A DNA stretch of 64,000 nt from Bradyrhizobium sp. dw_411 (lineage in GTDB: Bacteria; Pseudomonadota; Alphaproteobacteria; Rhizobiales; Xanthobacteraceae). A program made the position numbers and the translations under genes. This document shows positions 35,164 through 44,460 of this stretch, in pieces. How positions within the stretch are numbered: the stretch's first letter is position 1; each line of letters opens with the position of its first letter. A model generated the notes under the pieces. The model was not told the DNA's origin and ran no database searches. It saw only the letters and a list, made by a program, of their open reading frames with translations. The stretch covers positions 403,732 to 467,731 of the forward strand of contig NZ_JAAVUY010000003.1 in NCBI RefSeq assembly GCF_018449695.1. Direction: 5' to 3'.

Positions 35164-36521
35164 CGTCATTGTTGATCGAGAATGCCACCGGGATTTTCAC
35201 CGGGCGCCCGGGTGCCGAGATGCGAACCAGCGGATCGATCCGCGTTCGCGATGGCGTCATCGTCGAAATCGGGGCGCTGCAAGCGCAACCGGATGAGCGC
35301 AGGCTAGATGCCAGCGGCTGCGTGATCTATCCCGGCCTGATATCGACCCATCATCATCTGTTCCAGAGCGTCCTGAAGGGAGTGAAGTCCGGCATCAACC
35401 TTCCGCTGGCCGGCTGGCTGCGTTCGGTGTCCTATTCTTACTGGTCGAAGATCGACGAGGAGGCGCTGGCCGTCGCTGCACGGATCGGGTTGGCCGAGAT
35501 GTTGCTTTCCGGCACCTCGACGATCGCGGATCACCATTATCTTTTCAGCGACACGTACAGGTTTGATCCGGCGCAGGTGATTTTCGAGGTCGCGCGCAGT
35601 CTCGGAATCCGTTTGGTATTCTGCCGCGGGGGGGCCACCAAGGGCCGTCGCTTCGATACTGACGAATTCATTCCGATGCCGGTCGAATCCCTCGACCATA
35701 TGTTGAAGTCGGTCGAATCCTGCGCGCAGCGCTTTCATGATATGTCACCCGGCAGCCTTTCCCAGGTGGTATTGGCGCCGACCACACCGACATGGTCGAT
35801 CGAGCCGGGCCAACTGAAGGAAGCGATCGCTGCTGCGCGGCGCATGAAACTGCGGGTCCACACCCATCTCTCTGAGAGCACGGAATATGTCGATTTCTGC
35901 CTGTCGGTTCATGGCAAGCGACCGGTCGAATGGATCGCCGACCATGATTGGCTCGGACCGGACGTGTGGTTCGCGCATCTGGTCCATCTTGATTCCGATG
36001 AAATCCAGATGCTGGCAAGCACCGGCACGGGCATGTCGCATTGTCCGCAATCCAATTGCCGGCTCGGCTCCGGCATTGCGCCGGCCGATGCGATGGCCCG
36101 CCTTGGGGGCGCCGTGTCGCTCGGTGTGGATGGCGCGGCCTCCAACGAAGCCGCCGACATGATCAGCGAAATGCATAGCTGCTGGCATACCCATCGGGCG
36201 GTCAAAGGCGCCGATGTGGTGACCGCCGAAGACGTCGTGCATTGGGCGACCGCGGGCGGTGCCCGCGTACTGGGACTGCCTCAGATCGGAACGCTGGCGC
36301 CCGGACAACAGGCCGATATCGCGATCTTTGATCTCGATGAGCCGCGACATTTCGGCATGCATGATCCCTTGATTGCCCCGGTCACTTGCGCCGGCTCCGC
36401 AAGCGTCCGCTATTTGCTGATCGGAGGCCGGATGGTGGTGGAGAATAACGTCATTCCCGGGCTCGATATTCAAAAACTCAGATCCGATGCGGCCCGGGTT
36501 GTCGCGCGGTTGGCTGCTTAA
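35160..36521 (+). CDS. amidohydrolase of the AtzB / 8-oxoguanine deaminase group
   Basis: The 453-residue protein has metal ligands in ISTHHHLFQSV, HTHLSES and HLVHLD, and the late Asp in LGVDGAASNEA. The motif with three consecutive histidines after PGL-ST and the PLAGWL segment match the group holding hydroxyatrazine hydrolases and 8-oxoguanine deaminase. These enzymes deaminate or deaminate-substitute nitrogen heterocycles. The GTG start overlaps the permease stop. This is the strongest hint that the cluster degrades an N-heterocycle, though the substrate is not fixed by sequence. Confidence 0.88.
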   Translation: MTSLLIENATGIFTGRPGAEMRTSGSIRVRDGVIVEIGALQAQPDERRLDASGCVIYPGLISTHHHLFQSVLKGVKSGINLPLAGWLRSVSYSYWSKIDEEALAVAARIGLAEMLLSGTSTIADHHYLFSDTYRFDPAQVIFEVARSLGIRLVFCRGGATKGRRFDTDEFIPMPVESLDHMLKSVESCAQRFHDMSPGSLSQVVLAPTTPTWSIEPGQLKEAIAAARRMKLRVHTHLSESTEYVDFCLSVHGKRPVEWIADHDWLGPDVWFAHLVHLDSDEIQMLASTGTGMSHCPQSNCRLGSGIAPADAMARLGGAVSLGVDGAASNEAADMISEMHSCWHTHRAVKGADVVTAEDVVHWATAGGARVLGLPQIGTLAPGQQADIAIFDLDEPRHFGMHDPLIAPVTCAGSASVRYLLIGGRMVVENNVIPGLDIQKLRSDAARVVARLAA

Positions 36522-36536
36522 ACATCGGAGACCATC

Positions 36537-37562
36537 ATGCTCAATACCAAACAACCTGTGCTCCGCCGTTTCTGGTACGCGGTCATGCCGGTCGATCGGC
36601 TCACGGATGGACCGAAGCCGTTCACGCTGCTCGGTGAACCCATCGTGCTGTTCCTGGATGGCAAGGGTGAACCGGCCGCGCTGGAAGATCGCTGCTGCCA
36701 TCGTACAGCGAAGCTTTCCAAGGGCTGGTGCAAGGACGGCAACATCGTGTGCGGCTATCACGGCTGGGAATACGACCGCGACGGCAAGCTGGTAATGATT
36801 CCGCAGTTTCCGTTCGAGCAGCCGATTCCCGACGCCAAGGCACGCTCGTTTCGCGCCCAGACCCGCTATGGCTATGTCTGGGTCGCCCTCGAAGAACCCC
36901 TCAGCGGTATTCCCGATGTGCCCGAGGATACTGATCCCGGCTACCGCCGGATCCACCAATTTTATGACAAGTGGAATACCGCCGCCCTTCGGTTGATGGA
37001 AAATTCGTTCGACAACGCGCATTTCGCCTTCGTGCACAAGGGCACTTTCGGTGACATCAACCAGCCCAAGCCTGAGAAGTACGAAATCGTCGAGACCGAT
37101 TACGGATTCGACGCCGAAACCATCATCACGATCCGTAATCCGCCCAACGCGGCGCGGATCAGCGGCACAACCGATCCCACTACGAAAAGGCATCAGCGCA
37201 ACAAGTGGTTCATGCCGTTCTGCCGGCGGCTCGATATGGAATATCCGTCCGGCATCCGGCACATCATTTTCAACTGCGCTACGCCGATATCCGATGGGCA
37301 GATCCAGGTCGTCCAAATCCTGTTTCGCAACGACACCGAGGCCGATTGTTCTACGCAGGAACTGATCGATTGGGATGCCGCGATCATTGCCGAGGATCGC
37401 GATATGCTGGAATCGACCGACCCTGATGCCATTGTGGACATGGGCCGGAAGATCGAAAAGCACATGCCGTCGGACCGGCCAGGCATGCTGATGCGCAAAC
37501 GCCTGCTCGATTTGCTGCACGATCATAATGAAGAAGAGAAGCCCAAGCACGAAGTCGCCTGA
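36537..37562 (+). CDS. Rieske-type aromatic ring-hydroxylating / demethylating oxygenase
   Basis: The 341-residue oxygenase has the Rieske site C53-C-H55 and C72-GY-H75, and the catalytic iron site in ENSFDNAHFAFVHKG. The layout resembles vanillate O-demethylase oxygenase and other monooxygenase-type (VanA/NdmA-like) Rieske proteins. It would hydroxylate or demethylate the substrate using electrons from a reductase. No dedicated ferredoxin reductase gene is in the cluster. It lies 15 nt after the amidohydrolase gene, last in the operon. Confidence 0.9.
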   Translation: MLNTKQPVLRRFWYAVMPVDRLTDGPKPFTLLGEPIVLFLDGKGEPAALEDRCCHRTAKLSKGWCKDGNIVCGYHGWEYDRDGKLVMIPQFPFEQPIPDAKARSFRAQTRYGYVWVALEEPLSGIPDVPEDTDPGYRRIHQFYDKWNTAALRLMENSFDNAHFAFVHKGTFGDINQPKPEKYEIVETDYGFDAETIITIRNPPNAARISGTTDPTTKRHQRNKWFMPFCRRLDMEYPSGIRHIIFNCATPISDGQIQVVQILFRNDTEADCSTQELIDWDAAIIAEDRDMLESTDPDAIVDMGRKIEKHMPSDRPGMLMRKRLLDLLHDHNEEEKPKHEVA

Positions 37563-37565
37563 GCC

Positions 37566-37610
37566 AGGACGTTCAATTCGTCTGGGGTATACGACTAAGT
37601 CGTTCGTCCT
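37566..37610. terminator. possible stem-loop between convergent genes
   Basis: AGGACG and CGTCCT bracket an inner palindrome, ACGACTAAGTCGT (37591-37603). It sits exactly between the convergent Rieske and enoyl-CoA hydratase genes. There is no T-run, so termination is only probable. Confidence 0.35.
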
Positions 37611-37613
37611 GCA

Positions 37614-38387
37614 TTAGGTGACAACGAAACGCGGACTTCTTTTTTCAAGGAAGGCATTGAGGCCCTCGACGCCCTCGGGACTCGCGAAGACGCGCGCGGC
37701 GGCGTGGCGCTCGACCCCAAGTCCCATTGCAAGGGGTGTTTCGGCTGACGCCAGGATAGCCGCCTTCGCCATCTTGAGCGCGGAAAGAGACCCGTTGGCT
37801 ATGGACGCGGCGAGCCGTTCTGCTGCGGCGAGGGCGAATCCGTCGTCCACAACTTGTGATACCAAACCGATCTGTTCAGCTCTCTCGCCGGAAATCGGCT
37901 CTCCGCAGAAGATCATACGCGTCGCGCGTGCCCGACCGACGAGACGTGTCAGACGTTGCGTTCCGCCATCGCCAGGTATTAGCCCGATGCGTGTCTCTGG
38001 AAGACCAAGCTTAGCCGAGCGGCCAGCGATCGCTATGTCCGCCAGAAGCAGAAGCTCAAGGCCACCACCCAGTGCAAGGCCTTCGGCGGCCGCCACGACT
38101 GGTTTCGTGAAGCGCTCGATCGCGGCCCAACCGGCTTTCCTCTCGGGGCGTTCGAGTGCCGAAAATCCGTGCGCGCCCATCTCCGCAATGTCGGCGCCCG
38201 CCGAGAAGGCTTTCTCATTACCGGTGAGGACAATGCACCGGACGCCTTCGTTGGTCTCGGCGTTACTGAAAGCCACACCAAGCGCTTGAATGGACTCAAC
38301 GTTGAGGGCGTTGCGCCGTTCCGGTCGATTGAGACGGATCAGTTGGACGCCATGCTCCGGCGGTGAGACGAGAATCGTGTTGGACAT
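37614..38387 (-). CDS. enoyl-CoA hydratase/isomerase family protein
   Basis: The 257-residue crotonase has the oxyanion-hole segment FSAGADIAEMG and both catalytic glutamates (Glu in GGGLELLL and Glu in LPETRIG). It should hydrate an enoyl-CoA, as BadK or PaaF-type enzymes do. It is the second gene of a leftward pair with the MaoC-like protein, whose promoter region holds the first 31-bp TetR-type operator. Confidence 0.9.
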   Translation of the reverse strand: MSNTILVSPPEHGVQLIRLNRPERRNALNVESIQALGVAFSNAETNEGVRCIVLTGNEKAFSAGADIAEMGAHGFSALERPERKAGWAAIERFTKPVVAAAEGLALGGGLELLLLADIAIAGRSAKLGLPETRIGLIPGDGGTQRLTRLVGRARATRMIFCGEPISGERAEQIGLVSQVVDDGFALAAAERLAASIANGSLSALKMAKAAILASAETPLAMGLGVERHAAARVFASPEGVEGLNAFLEKRSPRFVVT

Positions 38388-38405
38388 GGGATCTTTCCTG
38401 TCGGG

Positions 38406-38849
38406 CTAAACGCCACCCAGTGGAGGTCTCCGCTCGGCCATGAATAAGGCTGTTCCTTCGACCACCAACCGATCGCCGACCTTGCAAACCGTATCGGTAA
38501 GTATCCTGTTCTTCGGTTGATCGATCGACCGGACGGTGACCGTCGCTGTAACGGGTTCGCCGATCCGGACCGGACTGCAGAAGCGGAGATTCTGCGTCAT
38601 ATAGATGCACCCCGGTCCAGGGAGTGACTTGGCAAGGACCGTAGAAATTAGCGATGCCGTGAGCATGCCGTGGACGACGCGTCCGCCGAATGGGGTGGTC
38701 TCGGCGAATTCCTCATCGAAATGAACCGGGTTGTTGTCGTGGGTCGCGTCCGCAAACGCCGTCAAATCCAGCTCGGTGAAGGTCTTCGTGTAGCTTGCCG
38801 TCTGCCCGACCAACAAGTCTTCTAGATAATTCACAAAATGCACCGTCAT
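38406..38849 (-). CDS. MaoC-family dehydratase
   Basis: The 147-residue hot-dog-fold protein has the hydratase motif (FADATHDNNPVHFDEEFAETTPFGGRVVHGML), with catalytic Asp and His. It should hydrate an (R)-specific enoyl-CoA or act on a related thioester. I chose the ATG at 38849, with GGAGA upstream and homology starting there; the open frame continues to 38924 into the operator. It leads the leftward pair with the crotonase gene. Confidence 0.87.
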   Translation of the reverse strand: MTVHFVNYLEDLLVGQTASYTKTFTELDLTAFADATHDNNPVHFDEEFAETTPFGGRVVHGMLTASLISTVLAKSLPGPGCIYMTQNLRFCSPVRIGEPVTATVTVRSIDQPKNRILTDTVCKVGDRLVVEGTALFMAERRPPLGGV

Positions 38850-38904
38850 CGAAGTCTCCGTCGCGAACAGAGATGAATTTGCCTGAACGAGCCAGTCAGT
38901 CAAC

Positions 38905-38935
38905 AAAAATGTACGATGGTTCACCGTTCATTTTT
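38905..38935. promoter_or_regulatory. 31-bp palindrome, probable TetR operator, copy 1
   Basis: The arms are AAAAATGTACG and CGTTCATTTTT around the spacer ATGGTTCAC, with 10 of 11 arm positions pairing. It lies between the leftward MaoC gene and the rightward transporter operon. A second copy with the same length and the core ATGGTTCA is at 50440. Confidence 0.72.
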
Positions 38936-39016
38936 CTCTTGTGCGGAGTTCATCCGTGCTCTAGCATTCCCGTCCATAAGAAAAGGCGAGCGCCATTGGT
39001 AAGGGGAGGAATTGCT

Positions 39017-40309
39017 ATGCTGAAAGACCAGAACAATAGTTTTCTGAACGCGATCAGCCGCCGAGACTTCATCTTGAAAAGCGCCACGGCGGGCGCGGCT
39101 GTCATGATGTCGCGTCACGCGCGCGCCGAGGCGGCCGAGCCCTATCGATTGGGCCTGCTGCTTTCCGCGACTGGCTCCGGCGCCAATTACTCCGAGGGCG
39201 GTATCAAAGCGGTGACAAACGCCGTAGCTGAGATCAACGGCCGCGGCGGCCTGCTGGGCAAACACCAGATCGAACTTCATTTCCGCGACACACAAAGCAA
39301 GCCAGATTCGGCGGCCCGTGAGGCGCGGGACGTCATCACGCGCGACAACGTCCGGGCAGTGATCGGAACCTGGAGCAGTGCGGAAGCGCTTGCCGTCGAG
39401 GAAATCATCGACGAACACAAGGTTCTCCATTTCGCCGCCAACAGCAATAGTTCGCGGCTCACCCACGAGAATTTCTCGCCATGGTTCTTCCAGTATTCCC
39501 CCGACACCCGAATGGAATCGGGCGCCATCGCGGTCGTGCTTGCTGAAATGGCGAAAAAGAACAACTGGAAAAGCTTCGTCAGCATCGGCCAGGACTACGA
39601 GTGGGCGCGCGCGCAGCAGGCTGGCTTCCTTGAGGCATTCAACAAGCTCGTTCCCGACGTTAAGCTTTCGAAGGAGTTCTGGTTCAAGATCGGCGAGACC
39701 AGCTTTGGGCCTTACATCTCGGGGATTATGGCCATGAAGCCCGATTTTTGCTTCGGAGCGATTGCGGGCAAGGACAACGTCACCTTCATCGAACAAGCCA
39801 GGCCGGCCGGACTCTTCAAAAGGACCGTTTACCCGGGCGGCCTGTTGTCACTGAGCGAACTCCAGCAGTTAAAGGACGCGCTGCCTCGAGGCATGATCGG
39901 CGTCGCTCGCGCACCGTTCTATGCACTGCTTGATCAACCTGTCATGCAGAAGTATCTCAAGATGTATCATGCCGCTTACGGGGCCGACGCTTACCCGTCG
40001 GATTGGGCCTGCATGCACTACGACGCGGTTTACGGTCTCGAGCAGGCGGTGACGAAGGCCGGCAGCATCGAGAACGAGGATGTCCGCAAGGCACTCACGG
40101 GCGCCACCATCGATACCTGCCGCGGGAAGGCAACGTTTCGGGCCTGTAACAACCAACTCGGCGTACCTTCGTATGTCGGAACAGTTACCGACTCCCCGGA
40201 TTACAAATTCCCGATCCTCGATCCCAAGACGATGACCAAGGTCTCAGCCGAGCAGACCTGGCTTCCGTCCTGCGAAGAAGTTCAGGCCCTTCAGAAGAAG
40301 CGTGCTTGA
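39017..40309 (+). CDS. branched-chain-amino-acid-type ABC substrate-binding protein, Tat-exported
   Basis: The 430-residue type I binding protein has a twin-arginine signal, ISRRDFILK at residues 13-21 and an Ala-rich hydrophobic stretch. The mature part begins near EPYRLGLLLSATGSGANYSEGG. LivJ-like proteins in this setting usually bind aromatic or aliphatic acids instead of amino acids. GGGGAGGA precedes the ATG. The four LivHMGF genes follow directly. Confidence 0.9.
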   Translation: MLKDQNNSFLNAISRRDFILKSATAGAAVMMSRHARAEAAEPYRLGLLLSATGSGANYSEGGIKAVTNAVAEINGRGGLLGKHQIELHFRDTQSKPDSAAREARDVITRDNVRAVIGTWSSAEALAVEEIIDEHKVLHFAANSNSSRLTHENFSPWFFQYSPDTRMESGAIAVVLAEMAKKNNWKSFVSIGQDYEWARAQQAGFLEAFNKLVPDVKLSKEFWFKIGETSFGPYISGIMAMKPDFCFGAIAGKDNVTFIEQARPAGLFKRTVYPGGLLSLSELQQLKDALPRGMIGVARAPFYALLDQPVMQKYLKMYHAAYGADAYPSDWACMHYDAVYGLEQAVTKAGSIENEDVRKALTGATIDTCRGKATFRACNNQLGVPSYVGTVTDSPDYKFPILDPKTMTKVSAEQTWLPSCEEVQALQKKRA

Positions 40310-40321
40310 GGGATTTTCGTC

Positions 40322-41203
40322 ATGCCATTCGACGCCGACCTCCTCATGACGCAACTCGTCGTCGGCGTTGCTCGTGCGATGATGTTGTTCCTTCTATCCG
40401 CAGGGCTATCGCTGATTTTCGGCGTCATGAACGTCCTCAACTTTGCCCACGCGACGTTCCTGTTGCTGGGTGGCTACATCATCTATTCGGTCTACTCTCT
40501 GATCGGTCCCGGCATACTGATGTTCCTTCTCGCCGTTGCTGCCGGCTGCGTCGTACTGGCAGCAATTGGCTTTGCCTTAGAGCGGCTCGTGATTTCGCGA
40601 ATGTACGAGCGTGAGCTACCGGAACAATTGCTCCTGACGTTCTCCTTTGTCCTCATCATCGGGGACCTGATCCGTCTGGTCTGGGGTGTGGAGGACAGGA
40701 GCGTGTCGTTCAATATCGAGCCGCTCGAGATCTTCGGCACGTTTGTCAACCCGTATCAGTTCGTCGTAATCGGTCTGGGATTGGCGGTGGCGCTAGGCTT
40801 ATGGATGTTTCTTAAATTCACCCGGTACGGTCGCATCGTTCGCGCGGCCGTCCACAGCCGGGAGATGGTGAGCGCACTTGGTATCCGCATTCGTCTAATA
40901 TACGCCAGCGTGTTCGCGCTGGGCCTTGCGCTGGCTGCACTGGCAGCGGGCGCGTTCCTCCCGACCGCACCGATGGCGCTGGGCGTCGATATCGATCTGA
41001 TCGTGCAATCCTTCGCCGTCGTCGTCATCGGAGGTTTCGGAAGCATTTTAGGCACGTTCGTCGCTTCGTTGATCGTGGGCATTGTGTACGCCTTCTCGGT
41101 TCTGGTTTGGCCGAATGGAGCACTGGCGGTTGTTTTCCTGATAGTCGTCGCGATCTTGATTTGGCGACCATGGGGCCTCTTCGGCTCTGAACTGCGCACG
41201 TGA
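40322..41203 (+). CDS. LivH-type ABC permease
   Basis: The 293-residue permease has about eight membrane helices and the LivH segment GLSLIFGVMNVLNFAHATFLLLGGY. With LivM it forms the channel for the substrate delivered by the preceding binding protein. The start lies 12 nt after that gene's stop. Confidence 0.93.
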   Translation: MPFDADLLMTQLVVGVARAMMLFLLSAGLSLIFGVMNVLNFAHATFLLLGGYIIYSVYSLIGPGILMFLLAVAAGCVVLAAIGFALERLVISRMYERELPEQLLLTFSFVLIIGDLIRLVWGVEDRSVSFNIEPLEIFGTFVNPYQFVVIGLGLAVALGLWMFLKFTRYGRIVRAAVHSREMVSALGIRIRLIYASVFALGLALAALAAGAFLPTAPMALGVDIDLIVQSFAVVVIGGFGSILGTFVASLIVGIVYAFSVLVWPNGALAVVFLIVVAILIWRPWGLFGSELRT

Positions 41204-41225
41204 TCCCGCTCTCAGAGGCAAAGCA

Positions 41226-42209
41226 ATGAAGTTCAGTCGCATAGGCCCTGCCTCGGTGTTTTTCGCTTTCATGGCGATCGTTCCGCTTGCCGGATCGGTA
41301 TTCTGGACGATGATCGCCACCGAAGTGCTGATCATGGGGCTGTTCGCCATGAGCTTCAATCTGATCTATGGGTACATGGGGCAGATATCGTTCGGTCACG
41401 CGGCATTTTTTGGCATCGGCGCGTACGCGACGGCGATGATCGGTCGTACGTTCGGTAACGACTACGGTTGGTTCTTCCTGGCGCTGGCGATGTCGGTCCC
41501 CGTGGCGGCTATCTTCGCCGCCATTATCGGGTTCTTCGTCATCCGCCGCACCGGTATCTATTTCGCAATCTTGACGATGGCCTTCGGAGAACTGATGTTC
41601 TTCCTCGTCTTTTCATCATACTCGGTAACGGGCGGCGATAACGGCATCCAAGGCCTTCTTCCCCCGCCGTTGTTGCGGGCGCCGTCCCACTACCACTATT
41701 TGGTGCTTTGCGTTGTGGCGCTTTGCTTTGTCTTGCTTTGGCGTATCACCCAGTCGCCGTTCGGATATACACTTCGCGCGATCCGTGACAACGCCAAGCG
41801 GGTACGATTCATCGGAGTGAACGTCGAGTTCTGCATGTGGGTGAATTTTGTGGTGGCAGGCGCCTTTGCCGGTCTCGCCGGCGGCCTTTGGGCGCCGTTC
41901 ACCCGAAGTGTGGCGCCCACACTGCTGAACTGGCAGGAGTCTGGCATTCCGGTGTTCATGGCCCTGATCGGCGGCGCCTATACGTTCGCCGGGCCCTTGT
42001 TCGGCTCTTTGATCTACACGTTGCTTCACGCGTGGGTGACGGGCGTGACGCAGTACTGGTCGCTGGTGATCGGGCTTGTCATGGTCTTCATCGTCTTCCT
42101 GGCTCCGACCGGCGTGGTTGGATCCGTCCTGCGACAGTGGCGGACTCCCGGCATTTCCGCCCCGGCTGAACCGAAGACGCCGACGGTAGCGTCACCGGAG
42201 AGGGGATGA
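41226..42209 (+). CDS. LivM-type ABC permease
   Basis: The 327-residue permease has the LivM motif AMSFNLIYGYMGQISFGHAAFFGIGAY and ends with a short polar cytoplasmic tail. The next gene starts 1 nt after its stop. It pairs with LivH. Confidence 0.93.
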   Translation: MKFSRIGPASVFFAFMAIVPLAGSVFWTMIATEVLIMGLFAMSFNLIYGYMGQISFGHAAFFGIGAYATAMIGRTFGNDYGWFFLALAMSVPVAAIFAAIIGFFVIRRTGIYFAILTMAFGELMFFLVFSSYSVTGGDNGIQGLLPPPLLRAPSHYHYLVLCVVALCFVLLWRITQSPFGYTLRAIRDNAKRVRFIGVNVEFCMWVNFVVAGAFAGLAGGLWAPFTRSVAPTLLNWQESGIPVFMALIGGAYTFAGPLFGSLIYTLLHAWVTGVTQYWSLVIGLVMVFIVFLAPTGVVGSVLRQWRTPGISAPAEPKTPTVASPERG

Positions 42210-42210
42210 C

Positions 42211-42957
42211 ATGGGTACGCTGCTCTCGGTCCGAGACCTTTGGCGTTCCTTCGGCGGCCTCGCGGTTACGCAAGGCGTCTCGCTCGATCTCGAAGCAGGA
42301 TCGCAGGAGGCGATCATCGGCCCCAACGGCGCCGGCAAGAGCACCTTCTTCAATCTTCTTACAGGCTACCACCGCCCAACATCGGGCAGCATCGTGTTCG
42401 ATGGCGTCGAAGTCAGCCACATGCCGCCTCATCGGATCGTCAGGCGGGGTATGTCGCGCGCCTTCCAGGTCGCCAACATCTTCGTCCGGATGACCGTGTT
42501 TGAGAACGTCCGCTGCGCGGTCCAGGCGCACATGGGGCGAACGCTCGACCTGTTCGGTAACGCGGAGTCGCAGGGAACGGAAAGAAGCCGCGAGATTCTC
42601 GAAATGTGCAGTCTCGCCGACAAGGCGGAAACTGAAGCGAGCAGTCTAGCGCAGGGTGACCGCAAGAAGTTAGAACTCGCGCTGGCGCTCGCCAGCGATC
42701 CCAAACTTCTTCTCCTCGACGAACCCACTGCCGGAATGTCGCTTGAGGAGACGCACGAGACCATGAAGGTGGTCGACGGACTCAACCGAACTCTCGGCAT
42801 AACCGTATTGTTCACCGAACACGACATGTCCGTTGTCTTCAACCACGCTCGCCGGATTACCGTCCTTCATCGCGGAAAGATCGTCGCCCAGGGATTGCCG
42901 GACGAGATCAGGAACAACGAGTACGCGCAGGAAATCTATTTCGGAGAGAAGTCGTGA
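42211..42957 (+). CDS. LivG-type ABC ATP-binding protein
   Basis: The 248-residue ATPase has Walker A GPNGAGKS, a signature-like SSLAQGDRKKLE, Walker B LLLLDEP and the LivG-specific TAGMSLEET. The LAQGD form of the signature is usual in this subfamily. Its stop overlaps the GTG of LivF. Confidence 0.93.
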   Translation: MGTLLSVRDLWRSFGGLAVTQGVSLDLEAGSQEAIIGPNGAGKSTFFNLLTGYHRPTSGSIVFDGVEVSHMPPHRIVRRGMSRAFQVANIFVRMTVFENVRCAVQAHMGRTLDLFGNAESQGTERSREILEMCSLADKAETEASSLAQGDRKKLELALALASDPKLLLLDEPTAGMSLEETHETMKVVDGLNRTLGITVLFTEHDMSVVFNHARRITVLHRGKIVAQGLPDEIRNNEYAQEIYFGEKS

Positions 42958-43667
42958 GCGATTTTCTTTTCCTGTCGGACGTCTCGGCTCACTACGGCAC
43001 GAGCCACGTCCTGTTCGGCGTCTCTTTGCGGGTCGGTTCCGGAGAGATCGTCTGCCTCCTGGGACGGAACGGGGCAGGAAAGACGACAACGATCAAGTCG
43101 GTCATGGGATTGACCGAGGTCTCCTCGGGCAAAATTACCTTCTGCGGCGACGACCTGCGACGCCGCCGCACCGATCAGATCGCCCGCCTGGGTGTTGGGT
43201 ACGTCGCCGACGCCCGCATCATCTTTCCGGACTTGACGGTCCGCGAGAACCTCGAGGTTGGCGTCAAGAAGGGGTCATCGCCGGTCGGCTTCGACTGGTC
43301 GATTGAGCGTGTTTACGATCTCTTTCCGCCGCTTCGTCGACTGGACAAAAACCTCGGAGGCTATCTCAGCGGAGGCGAGCAGCAGATGTTGGCGGTCGGA
43401 AGGACTCTGATGGGAAATCCCTCTCTGCTTTTGCTCGACGAACCGGTCGAGGGGGTAGCGCCAATCATCGTCAAGGACCTTGGCAAGCAACTTCTCAAGT
43501 TGAAGGAGCTCGGACTGACAATTCTATTTTCCGAGCAGAACGTGCCTTTTGCGATGGCAATTGCGGATCGAGGCTACGTGATCGAGAAGGGGCGGATCCG
43601 CTTCGAGGGGACCATGGATGAGCTCTCGTCTAATGAAGAAGTCAAACGGAAATATCTGATGCTCTGA
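42954..43667 (+). CDS. LivF-type ABC ATP-binding protein
   Basis: The 237-residue ATPase has Walker A GRNGAGKT, signature LSGGEQQM, Walker B LLLLDEP and the LivF phrase VEGVAPIIV. GTG start overlaps LivG by 4 nt. It completes the five-gene importer. The second binding protein at 54435 may share this transporter. Confidence 0.93.
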   Translation: MSDFLFLSDVSAHYGTSHVLFGVSLRVGSGEIVCLLGRNGAGKTTTIKSVMGLTEVSSGKITFCGDDLRRRRTDQIARLGVGYVADARIIFPDLTVRENLEVGVKKGSSPVGFDWSIERVYDLFPPLRRLDKNLGGYLSGGEQQMLAVGRTLMGNPSLLLLDEPVEGVAPIIVKDLGKQLLKLKELGLTILFSEQNVPFAMAIADRGYVIEKGRIRFEGTMDELSSNEEVKRKYLML

Positions 43668-43692
43668 ATGGAGCGGAACTCCGGAGAAGGCG

Positions 43693-44454
43693 ATGCGCGG
43701 ATTGAAGGACAAGGTAGTCGTAGTAACGGGCGGTGCGGGCGGTATGGGCAAGGCCATTTGCCGCCGGTTCATCGAAGAAGGAGCCAGGGTGGCCATCTTC
43801 GACCTGCACGGGGATGAGGCCGTCGCTCTAGCCAAGGAACTCGGCGAAGGGCGTACGCATGTCGAAGCGCTCGACATCTCTGACTATGCTGCTGTCGAGA
43901 ATGCGGTCGAGCGGACCGAGACGGAGTTCGGCGCGATAGACGTTCTCGTCAATAACGCTGGGTGGGATCGCTTTCAGATGTTCCTCGACACCGACGCGAA
44001 ATTTCGTGAGCGCGTGATCGCCGTCAATCTTGAGGGCCCGATCAACATGCACCACGTCGTGCTAAAAAAGATGTCGCAGCGCAAAAGCGGCCGCGTGGTT
44101 ACGGTGGCATCCGACGCGGGGCGGGTCGGCTCGTCCGGTCAGGCGGTCTATTCTGCCTGCAAGGGAGGTCTGATCGCGTTTACCAAGACCATGGCGCGCG
44201 AGATGCTGCGGTACAACGTCATTCTCAACTGCGTTTGCCCGGGGCCCACCGACACCCCGATGCTTCGGGCGTTTCAGGACGAGGGTGAGCGAGGCAAGCG
44301 CGTTTTCGACGCGCTAAAGGACGCGATTCCGATGCGGCGCCTGGGTCAGCCGGAGGACATTCCCGGAGCGGTCCTGTTCTTCGCCAGCGACGACGCCAGC
44401 TTCATGACTGGCCAGGTGCTGAGCGTATCCGGCGGATTGACCATGCATGGCTGA
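43693..44454 (+). CDS. BadH-like short-chain dehydrogenase
   Basis: The 253-residue SDR has the cofactor loop TGGAGGMGKAI, the NNAGWD motif, and catalytic Ser and Tyr-x3-Lys in SDAGRVGSSGQAVYSACKGG. The sequence around GSSG-AVY-ACKGGL and CPGPTDT closely resembles 2-hydroxycyclohexanecarboxyl-CoA dehydrogenase (BadH) as I remember it. It should oxidise a 3-hydroxyacyl-CoA to the ketone with NAD. It lies in the transporter-ligase operon. Confidence 0.88.
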   Translation: MRGLKDKVVVVTGGAGGMGKAICRRFIEEGARVAIFDLHGDEAVALAKELGEGRTHVEALDISDYAAVENAVERTETEFGAIDVLVNNAGWDRFQMFLDTDAKFRERVIAVNLEGPINMHHVVLKKMSQRKSGRVVTVASDAGRVGSSGQAVYSACKGGLIAFTKTMAREMLRYNVILNCVCPGPTDTPMLRAFQDEGERGKRVFDALKDAIPMRRLGQPEDIPGAVLFFASDDASFMTGQVLSVSGGLTMHG

Positions 44455-44460
44455 CGCACG

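Noticed and set aside
35745..37550. 601-codon open frame on the minus strand
   Set aside because: It lies opposite the amidohydrolase and Rieske genes, whose motifs are intact, and shows no domain of its own.
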